64,000 nt of DNA from Flabesymbios commensalis (taxonomy: Eukaryota > Annelida > Polychaeta > Terebellida > Flabelligeridae), in assembly GCA_964017125.1 (NCBI GenBank), contig OZ024907.1:19016262-19080261 (forward strand), read 5' to 3'. The notes beneath the pieces were generated by a model that ran no database searches, was not told the DNA's origin, and saw only the letters and a program-made list of their open reading frames with translations. Below, piece after piece: positions 11,401-23,400 of this stretch. Within the stretch, counting starts at the first letter, position 1; every line of letters starts with the position of its first letter. The position numbers and the translations under genes were made by a program.

Positions 11401-14400
11401 ATATTTACAAATATCAAACGCTCTAACAAAATCTTTTAAATTTTGTCACCCGTTTACTAAATACCGTTCTGAACTAGCTGATATAAACGGTAACCAAATA
11501 AATTTATTCGTGTGTGTTTTTTCATCATCTTTATCGCTTTGGTATTAAACGTTGTGGTCTTATCTGTTGCAAGTATTCCTAAAAGTTCTAGAATCAGAAT
11601 TCTATAGCGCGCTAGCTGTCGAACATTGTATCAATGTGGTAGTACTGTATAAATATCTGACATAAATATCTGGGGTTTCCCTTGGGCGTACTCGCTTTTT
11701 CTTTATCCACGACCGGTTTAGCGGCCTGGAGTCCTGCCAAATGTCCCACTGACTGAAAGCCCGCCTGTACTTTAGCCTTTTACTCACTCCTCCGCTCAAA
11801 CTCCCAAACACTCCAACGTGTTGATCTGTTTCAGTTGTTCACAGATTTTCTGAATAATCTCTAGGGAAGATAACATCTTTACGAATAGGCTAGCAATCAA
11901 CAATACTGGGAAATGTGTAGATTAGAACGAGTCCTCACTCCTTCCTTTAAACTGATGTGTGGAATACTAGTATGATGTGTGAAATACTTGTTTGAATAGA
12001 AGATTTAGCACTTCTAGTCCAAGGCATTCTGAAAATTTCTTGCATCAGATATGTATTTGAAAGGTTTACTGCCCATTTAAAATATATTATTAACAAATCA
12101 ACCAAGAATAGACATGATTAATAATCGATTATAATTGAACGAAAAAAAATAAGTTTTTTATTATAATCTTTCGCAAAGAAAGTTACAAAACCTTTCCATT
12201 GGCAAACAAAATCAAACACTTGATTTTCCTAATCTGAATCACAGTCATAAAGATACATATAAACGCGACACATGACTTAAAATTTTCTGTCGTCACAATT
12301 AGTTATCGTGTACACAAGTATCTTGACCTTCTGGCTTTATTATCTGGCTTTATTATCTGGCCGAGTCACATGTATTTGATTCTAAATATATGTCATGTTA
12401 TTACATATGTGTACACGTGATAACAACACTTCACGTGTTGTTCATTGTCAACAGCAAAATGTTGGATTTATGTTGGTCCACCGTCTGGGCACTGGCCCAG
12501 CATAAAACCAACATTGATTCACAGTCTGATGTTACAAGGCTGATGACAACACTAATTGTGACTGCTTTGAATTGGAGCATGACTGTTTATTCTCTGCTAA
12601 AACTTGACCTAGAGACCTAGAGGTAACCTCCCCACCTTTGATAAAGACACTTGATTTATTTGTGAAGAAAATACAATAGACATTGATAAATCACAGTGAG
12701 ACTGCCCTTGTCCAAAGTCTGACTCATCCCAACAAACAGTACCATATATATTATGAAATACTGAAACTATTGAAGCCTGGTATAATATATTTCCTGCACT
12801 ATATCATTCTTTACAATTTCACCACTTACAAAAGAACCTCACTAAATCCATGAAAAAAACAGTTTATTTCAACTTGTTATATTATTGCAATGGTGGGATA
12901 AGTTTATTCAGAATATTTCTCCAACAGAAGTGGGTGTTTTTTTTTATTACAAACTGAAAATTCTAGAAATGTCTAGTTCAAATAAACAGAAATAGAAGGA
13001 ATAAAACCACACTGTATGTCTGGACATGGGTGGATGACGTTATATTTATCACAATACCCTGTCTTCGCGTTGCCCTTTAACAAGATACATAAAATAGATG
13101 TCACATTCAAAGAACAATCATTTAAATTAAACGTGATTTTTGTCATGGCTTTATGCGCTGCAGATTGTCTGTTGTTTTGCTATTGTACCTGCGTGCGTGA
13201 TCTGTGTAATGTTTAACGTTGAAACCTGTCTGCGCCAAATCAAGATATGAATCGTTCTTAATCAACCATTTCGACTTAACAAGCTTAATGTGGGTGGTAA
13301 AATTAAGGAATTCGCCAGAATAGTATTAAGTCAGTTTTCAGAGATGCAAAATTATGCTTCCAGTCATCATGAATGTAAAGGGTTGATATATCACACCAAA
13401 CAACAGGTTTGAGGTGAAATATTTGGACAATTATCAATAAAAGCCAATTGTAACAGGTCGCTAAATAAGCAAAGTATGACAATGTAAGCTTGAGGTGAGT
13501 CTGAATTGGGTAAAATTATAAGTTGACGATGTGAGGTTCAAATTGTGCCGCTGTAATTCGTCTGGAGCATCGCTACGCATCATCAATTCATTGGGGGGTT
13601 CTAACAATTGAACTGGACAAATTAGCACGTGCCACGCTTCCCCTGTGTGACAGTAGGGGGGGGGAGGTGCGGGTAGCAGTAGGGGAGATGCGGGGAGATC
13701 CTGTGTCCTGGGAAAACCTGAGAGAGGCGGATCAGGATAATGGCGGCGGGCGGCAGTGTGACGTCCTTGACGGAGGTCGTAAACACACAGGTCGCTGACA
13801 ATCACGTATCTATCACAGCACGCGGGTGACTCATCCACAGTGAAGGCTGGCTGGTGATCAGGACGCGACAATAACGCTGATCCCAGCATTAGGTCAGCGA
13901 CAAAAACCTCTGTCTGGCATCACAATCAAAATCAAAACTAAAAGGTTAATGTAATGTGTTATCCAACAAAACGTGTCTGGCATAATATATACCCAGTAAA
14001 CACAAAACATTTGTATAACATTTGTACGTTGTACAAATGTTATACAAATGTTTTATTTACTGGCTAGAGCCCATGTCAAGTAATATGACACATCACAAAG
14101 CTAGAAATAATGTAATTGAACAGAATGGTAATAAGCGAGATAATAGATATCATATGATAACTATCCTATAAAAAGCAATGCATTTAATATTATAACTAAC
14201 ATTTATAAATAACGTATAACGAGCATGTATAAAATTCAAACTAAATTAAATAAGAGATAATAGAAAGCATAGACTGGTGTATTATTATTCATTTAGATAA
14301 GTGATGTTTTTGGTGGATCTCCTTATAATAATAATAATGTATTGTTAATATCACATTAACAGGTTCACGATTAAGAGATTGCGAATGAATAATTCTTTTT

Positions 14401-17400
14401 TTTCTAAGTGGCAGTCAGAATATCACTTTACATCACATCGTGACATTAAAACACGTAGGTTTAATTTAGGGTTGTGGCTTTCTGGAACAAGATATAACAT
14501 AATAACGCAAAGACAGTGTGAATAACTGATGTATATTATACACTAATTGATACGAAATGTACAATATGTTTCAAATATCAATCGCTGAAAAAAACTTTAC
14601 TTAAACATGTTAAACTCTCAATTTATTTTCGGTTGATAAATTGGAGAAAGTACTATGGATTCGTTTATATATTTGGAAAATGTCCAGATTCGGTCGAGCA
14701 CAACTATGTTGGGCATGTTAATAGCTCAATTTGGCCGTATTGTAATTACGTCCAAATTCGCATGAACATAAGAATGTCACCGTTTTGCTTGGTTAGATAC
14801 GGTATCTCCAAACATGTTAAATAGCACGGAAACTCCCCAAGTATAATTTTTTCATCCGCCTATTTAATTCTTGCCAAGCCCAATAATCATTTCGTGTCTG
14901 AATTTCCAAAGGTACTCTAGTTATCGCCTCCCTGCCACTACCTGTTTTTTAGAAACTATTTTGAAGCTGGAATAACTGATAACGCCATTTCCACCCTTAA
15001 CTCTTACAGCGCGGGAATCGACTTTAGTCGTCAGAATCTGACGTCTCTAGACGTCAGATTCTGACGACTAAAGTTGATTCCCGCGCTGTAAGAGTAAAAA
15101 TATATATAAGGGCCGTAGACCCCTAGCATAGGTATTATAATGAATCAGAGAGAGCCAATTAAGACATTTGTGATGATTTCAAATTGAAAAAAAACCTTTG
15201 GTCTCAATGGTTTTCATAAAAAAAATTCAGCTCTTTACGGGCTAAGACTTAAAATCACACCTTTTTGTTTGACCTTCAAAAACAAGATATTTGAAGGAGA
15301 AATGACCAATAAATTTACCAGATTGACGTGAACAGGTATGTTTTGATTAAAACTGTACAAATTAAATATTTTTACCGATTTGAAGTTGCGGTTTGCGGTA
15401 GCGAAACACAACTTCAAGTGTGTAAAAAAATTAATTATGTAGCACTTGATGGGATAATCTTTAAATAAGGGAATTATTCTGACAATGTTGAAATAAGCAT
15501 CTTGAACTGACAACGTTATCATGATAATAGGTGCTGATTACACACTATTAGGCCGCCATTGACGTTTCTCCTTGCAATGAACGGGGAAAAGACACGTTTT
15601 CCACAACGATAATATTAATTTCATGTGCTGGCATAAAACAGAAGTATATTCACTCAGCACGTGAGCAAACTATGTTACTTAGTGTTTATTTTCTTGGCAA
15701 GCATGTTGACGTCTCATTTTCATTATGAGCTCTTTATTATAATATATACATGTTGCTCGGTACAGCTTCATATGTGCATGTGTTGTCATGCTTTGTTGAA
15801 CTAATATACCAATGTTAACCCTTTCAGCGTGGGGACCGACTTAGACGTCAGATTCTGACGCGTCTAGACGTCAGATTCTGACGTCTAAAGTCGATCCCCG
15901 CACTGAAAGAGTAAAATATGTATAATGACCGTAGACCCATAACACAGCTATTCAAATGTATGATGATTTCAAATTGAAAAAAACCCTTTGGTTTTCATGG
16001 TTTATATAAAGATATTTCAGCGCTTTAAGGGTTAACATCAGTACGCCTTTAGCTTATGATGTTATGCTTCAGATACACCCCTTTGAACTTGTTTAAAAAG
16101 GGGAAGAGAGCGGTCCCTATGAAATAAAAGAGTAGAATGCGCCCACATTCTATCGATTTGCTGCTGGTTTGTCACCCCGGAAGCTTTCACATTTCAGGAC
16201 GTTGTCGGGAACCACGGCACAAAGCGTCTATGCTTGTGACCACGGGGTGAGTGATCGCCAGCCAACACAAAAATTGTTCCAATGCTGTTTTAATGGTGGC
16301 CCAACTTCTCAGACCATAGCATTGGTTATAATCTCATGTTTTTGTCTGGTGACTCATCCGACGTTTCAGTGTACAGTGTGAATGACAGAACGACCGTCAC
16401 GGTCCACCGCTCATTTACTCCCCCCCGCCACCCCCCTGTGTCTGGTCGAGCAAACCCGTCACCAGCTGTTGATTTTAAGGACACGATTTTAAGGATACGA
16501 AAAAAAACACGAAAAATGATCATTTTAGTGGGTCACCACGGAATTATTTTTAAGTTGAAACGGATACTAGAATTCCTAGAAATTCTTGGCATTTCTCCAC
16601 TATTAATAGTCATCGTCGCTTGATAAATGATTTATTGTGTCACTTGCTAGATTCGTTATTAATGGCTTTTTAGATTTTCTGTTTATTTATGGATTACTAG
16701 CTAGTATATTTTGATTCTGTTTTGTCTATATATCCTGCATGTTTTAACTCTTTTAGTTAATGCAGTAATTAGCTCCCGCCGTCACCGTAGGTGAGCGAAG
16801 GGAGCTATGGATTCTACCTCCGTTTTTTTTTGGCCTCTTCTTTTGCCTATAACTTTGTAAGAAAATAAGCTAGGATAACAATTTTTGGTATGTGGGTTAC
16901 TTCCAGGTGGCTAATGGACAGGTTAAAATATTTTTAATCTGAATTCAATACGAAAGGTTGCAGAGGAGAAAATGATGATGTGACGGCGTTGGGCCGTTGG
17001 GCCGTTGGGCCGTCCGTAAACAATTCGTTTCCGGAGCATATCTCTGAAAGTACTTGTCCGATTGTCTTCAAATTTTACACACAACACCCCTAGGGGATCT
17101 AGTTGTGCCTTTTGGGGTATTTGAACTTTGACCTACTTCTGGTTCAGAACTATGACCTATTTAGACGTTTTGACGCGCACTTCGTTTCCGGAGCAGATCT
17201 CGAAAAGTACTGGGCCGATGACAGTCATATTGCACATACATGTTCTCTAAGGTCCCTAGTTGTGCCTTTTCAGGTTTTTGGACCTTGACCTTGAAGTTGA
17301 CCCAGCACTTTGACCTAATTTATAACATCGGTAAATCCGACTGAAAGATTTTGCGGAATATCATGAAAACCGCTCAAGATAGCTACACCATTACTATAAA

Positions 17401-20400
17401 ACAAATTGTGAGGTTTCAGGAGAGAATGCATCTTGAAAAATTTCAAGTCGATAAAATTAAAAATGGCCGCCTATCGGCCATTATTCACCTCGACAGGCCT
17501 GATATCGCGGAATATCATGAAAACCGCTCAAGATAGCTACACCATTAATATCAAATAAATTGTAAGGTTTCAGGAGAGGATGCATCTTGAAAAATATGAA
17601 GTTGATAAAATTCAAAATGGCCGCCTATCAGCCATTATTCACCTCGGCAGGCCTGATATTGTGGAATATCATGAAAACCGCTCAAGATATCTACACCATT
17701 ACTATAAAACAAATTGTAAGGCTTCAGGAGAGGATGCATTTTGAAAAAATTCAACTCGTTCAAGTTCAAAATGGCCGCCAATCTGCCATTATTCACTTTC
17801 ACATGGCCGTTATTTGGTAAGCCGTGCTAGATGGCTAGACCATTACTATAAAACAAAATGTGTGATTTCAGGAGAGGATGCATCTTGAAAAAATTCGACT
17901 CGATAAAATTCAAAATGGCCGCTTATCAGCCATTATTCACTTTCACATGGCCGTTATTTGGTCAACCGTGCTAGATGGCTAGACCATTACTGTAAAACAA
18001 AATGTGAGATTTCAGATGAGGATGCATCTTGAAAAAATTTGACTTGATCAAATTTAAAATGGCCGCCTTTTCGGCCATTATTCATTTTCACATGGCTGAT
18101 ATTTGGTAAACCGTGCTAGATGGCTAGACCATTACCTGATTACTATAAAACAAAGTGTGAGTTTTCGGGGGAGGATGCACCCTGAAAATTTTTAACTTAC
18201 GAATTCAAAATGGCCGACAATCAGCATTATTTACCTCGATAGGCCTGATATCAGGTAAACCGTGCTAGATAGCTAGACCATTACTATAAAACAAAATGTG
18301 ACGTTTCGAGAGAGGATGCCTTTTAAAAACTTTCGACTCAATCGAATTCAAAATGGCCGCCTATCGGCCACTATTTACTTTCACATTGCTGATATTTGGT
18401 AAACCGTGTTAGATAGCTGGACCATTACTATAAAACAAAATGTGAGACTACAAGAGAGGATGCATCTTGAAAAAAATTGACTCGATCAAATTCAAAATGG
18501 CCGCCTATCGGCCATTATTCACTTTCACATAGCCAGTTTTTGGTAACCGTACTAGATGGCTAGACCATTACTATAAAACAAAATGTGAGATTTCAGGAGA
18601 GGATGCATCTTGAAAAATTTTGACTTGATCAAATTCAAAATGGCCTCCTATCGGCCATTATTCACTTTCACATGGGCGATATTTGGTAAACCGTGCTAGA
18701 TGGCTAGACCATTACTATAGAATGAAATGTGAGATTTCAGCTGAGGATGCATCTTGGAAAATTTTGACTTGATCAAATTAAAAATGGCCGCCTTTAGGCC
18801 ATTATTCACTTTCACATGGCCGATATTTGGTAAACCGTGCTAGATAGCTAGACGATTACTATAGAATGAAATGTGAGATTTCAGCTGAGGATGCATCTTG
18901 AAAAATTCTGACTCGATCAAATTCAAAATGGCCCCCTATCGGCTATTATTTACTTTCACATGCCCAATATTTTGCAAACTGTGTTAGATGTTAGTCCATT
19001 ACTATAAAACAAAATTTGAGGTTTCGGGGGAGAATGCACCCTAAGTTTTTAACTAATTTATATCGAATTCAAAATGACCGTATATCAGCTATTAGTTAAC
19101 TCGATTGGCCTGATATCGGGTAAACCGTGCCAGATAGGTAGACCATTACTGGGATACTGATTAGGATCATTCATTTCAATGGAGGTTTGCAATCTCTGAC
19201 AGACTGTCTAGTTCTTATCTTACTCTTAGACTGGGCTACTTAGACCTAGTTGTCTTGCGTCTTGATTTTTGACCTAGACTAGGACTACATTAATAACCCT
19301 ATACAAAATTGCTTAAATCAAATTCTAATTCGGAGCTGGAGCTCCTGGACTTATGTAGTCTTGTTCAATTTATATTTTTCTCACTGGATATTCTGTTCAA
19401 TTGACGTGGGCCACAGCTTCAAGAGGCCAATCTCGCCGATTTAAAACACGCCTTATCCAGGTTAAAATGTACTATTTTAAAGTTAAGTGATAAAAAAAGG
19501 TAGTATTTAAACGTCAACTGCTATTAACCCTTTGTCCGCTAAGTTTCCTAATTTAAATTTCCACCCGCTTGAAGTTGTGTCTCGCTACCGCGACCCACAA
19601 CTTCAAGCGAGTGAAAATTACTTGTATTTATGGAATTTGATATCAAACATTCGCAAATCTTGGATGTTTAAACACACATTTGATTTTCGTGCCAATAACA
19701 ATTCTTGAATCGACTAATAAAACGGATTAAAAAACGGGCAAAGGGGTAAAAAAGTAGTATTTAAACGTCAAGTGCTATTAAAATGTTTATAGAGATTGAA
19801 GTCGTGATCGGCATTGGATGTCCTGATTTCGTGATAGTTGAAATATGCTATTCTTTTAATGTAATTATCAGATTATGACTTTTGCCACAAAGGATAAAAC
19901 AAATCATTGTATTTCCCAATGATTCCTGGTAAAATGGTAATCATGCCTTTGTCATGGTTACCGGGATTATCGTGTCCTTATTTGCTTGCAATCCTGATGA
20001 CGAAAGCCTCTTGTTGAGCTATGATTCACTGGCATACCTCGTGCACGGGTATTATCAGTGATAAAGACATTCTCTACTCGTCCTGTCTGTGTCAGTTTCT
20101 AATGAATAACACCAACTTTTCGGGCGTGAATCACATATCTAACCAAGAAGCTCACAGAGAAACGCCTTGATCTCACGGATCCCACGAAACTCTTTGTTCG
20201 GTGCCGATTCCTCTTGGCAGTGAAAGAAAAACGAATCTTGTAAAAAAAAAGTACTAAAGCTTAAGAATTCTATTCAAAATAGGTCTCAATTAACCTTGTT
20301 TGCACAATATTAATTTGTTAGAATGACTTGGGATTATATCCTGACTTTGCTTTCGTCTTCAATTTCACACACAATTTCCGTGAATTATTATACTACAATT

Positions 20401-23400
20401 TTTCACACTTATACATGACATTATATTCTGAAACGGAAAAAAATCTTTCAAAAAATTTAGTCGTTTATAACAAAAATATGTGCTTATTATCATGACTAAC
20501 TTAGTAACATTCTATAAAATATAGAGCATTTGGTTTTACCTATATTTTCATTGATACAAAGGAGGAAATTGCGCTTGTAATTAAAGTAGACAATGGCAAT
20601 TAGCTGTTTATGTAGTATATTTATAATGACAATAGCCTGTGGCGGTCCTAGATGACAGAGGGTCGGTGAGTAATGTAATTATAGGACACCCAGAGTGTTT
20701 ATCTGTGTCCGGCTGATTGCCCTAATTCTGAGTGATGTCACTTCTGACCACTCTATAATTTCCCACGCTATTATTTAGTCAACCAAATTAGTCATAAAAC
20801 GCACACGATGCAGTGAATAATCCGCTGATAACTGCGCATTGTTAAATACTAGGAATATATTTCAATAGCATACGCAATCTCTGAATATATGAATATTATC
20901 TGATGGTTAGAAGCTTTTGAGGAAATTATGCGATTTATCGAAAATATATTCAAAGTGCTTAAGTTCTCGAATTGCTTGTAACAAATCGACGAAACATAAA
21001 ATATTTATTCTCTTACATTTAATCACGTATCATGAAAAAAAAATACATTTGACCTTTATGATTTCTGACTTTGAAGTTTTACACAATAAATAAGCGAGTT
21101 TTGCTGCCTTATTAACTTTGACCGGAGATGTGAAACCGTGTGTGATTCTGCCGCTATTATTTATATGATGACAGCTGGATATAATCTAGTACAGATCACT
21201 ATTTCTCACCCATCAGGCATTGCTGCTGCAATGACTTGCAGTTTATCTACAAATTGTATGATTCACTGCTCTGCAGAAGGCGCTCTTCCCTAGAATCTGT
21301 TAATATCCACACGCTGTCTTAATATTAAACACTCCCCTAACGCCAGCCATGTATCACAACGATTTACGCAAGATACGTTTGTGATTTAGCATCGTGCTCA
21401 AAATCAGGACTCATTTATACCTATCTTCAACGCAATTCCAGAATAATTGGTTACTCAACAAAATCAATGCAATTTTCCTAAATAAATATATTTACATTAT
21501 TACATTTTCAACAAGAATTGCAGTTGAAAAAATATGGGGTTTTTTCCCTAGTAACGCATATATAATTTGTCTAATTTCAACGTCATTCCTGAGTAATATT
21601 ACTGGAATTACGTTAAAATTAGATAAATTGCTGTTGATTTTAGAGTACACATTTTTAACAAGTATTTTGATCATTATCATCTTTATATTTATGTTTCACT
21701 ACTTTTATACCGCTTTAATTTGGTGTTTGTCTGTAATGATTTACTGATCTATCTTGGTCTAAATGTACCATCAAAGGTACAATTTGGTGGCGTTAGGATA
21801 TTGATTTAATCATTTTGTATTTTCTCACGACCCGCTAATCTCCACGTGTTAGACCTGACCTCATCGACTGTCACGGTCCGTCATTAGTCATTAGATCAAC
21901 ATGTGTATTTGTAAGCATGCCGTTATGAGACACCCCAAAGTACAGTCACACCAGCAAACACCACAGATTTATCCAATGTTGTCTCAATGGCGGGCCAGCG
22001 TCGTAGACGCTGGCCCAACACCGAGACAACATCGGATCAATGTATTATGTTTGCTTGGACACCGCCACGTCGCCAGACCATGACACAGCTACACCCCTCT
22101 CCCCCCCCCCCTCCAGCGCACAGAGTAACCACAACGTCCATGTCATTTCAAAAGCTTTCAAAGAATTTAGAAGTCACAGCCCTGTTATTCAAAACTGCGC
22201 CTAGTTACGTCACTTTTGCACAATATTGCAGTAAATCGTACCTGATTTTAAATTAAAAAACCCAAAAATATCACGTGCGCAAAAACGATTTATTCTCTGA
22301 TTTTCTGATACTAAGTTCTACAAAATATGGATATTTCATTTCATTATATTACTTTAATCCTTTGATATAGAAAATGCATACAAATAGTTTCTCTGATCTT
22401 GTTTGTCTCAACCTGTTTAAATAACAGATGGTTCTGACAGAAAACTATTTTTGTTGGTTGTAAAATCATTGAATAATTGATCAGCTCCACGGCTTGTGTT
22501 TTCATAAAAAAAATCCATACAAGGACATTGTAAACCCACGAAGCTATTTGTCTCGTACAAGTCGCTCTCTGCAATAGGGCGTTAAAAGTTTCCTTGTACA
22601 TGTGGTGTCTACTTCAATGTTTTTTATAACCCTTGGAAAGTTTTCTGTTTATTGCCATACATCCCCCTTTTTTCGCAATTTTTCACAATTTTTCGCGTTA
22701 TATCTGGACACTGACATAAAATAGTCCAAAATGACTGGGCATAAAAGACCAGGTGCTACTAGTCACTTCCTCATATCCCTCTCATGCATGTAATTGCACT
22801 TGTATGACACATTGTACCGAGTTCAACCAACAGAGAACAGCACTCATTTTTCATAATATTAAATATTCAACATCAGCGAATTCTGTGGAAAATATTTGTC
22901 AGACTTGGTCGGTCGGACTAAGATACCACAGGCTATGTTGGTCAGACCACAATGCCGCTAGCCTGTACAATAGAAATTTACCCTATGTTGGCATAATGAC
23001 GGTCCAGCGTCGCATACAGTGGGCCAACATTATACCGATGCTGTATCAACATCCCATGTTTGCTGCCACTGGTACTCACCTTACATCAACGAATAACCGC
23101 CCAGAAAACGCGAAACGTTAAGTCAATGATGGTTAAATGATGGGCCAGCCTCACAGACGTTTTGTCAATATTAAAGTAGCATTGGTTTAGTGTATTTTGT
23201 AAGCTGGCGAATGTTAACTACACCCACCTTCACAACATCCATCGATATCACGTATTTCCATTCGTCTAGAGACGTAAATTGTTCCCACTTCATCAAAGTG
23301 AAGGAAACAGCTTATGTTTTCATATCTCAAATTAAATCTCACAACCTCTTTTTTGTGATGAATTACACCAATCAATAAATTGTTTTCGAAATATGCCACT

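Noticed and set aside
13461-13889. 142-codon minus-strand frame
   Set aside because: Pro/Leu-rich composition tracks a GC-rich patch; no domain, no splice context, no recognisable family.
21394-21747. 117-codon hydrophobic frame resembling a membrane protein
   Set aside because: Ile/Phe/Leu/Tyr richness is expected from very AT-rich DNA; an overlapping minus frame exists and no family is recognisable.
22753-23121. 122-codon + frame
   Set aside because: Its second half is a CCCAGC-family palindrome and the first half has no similarity to a known family.
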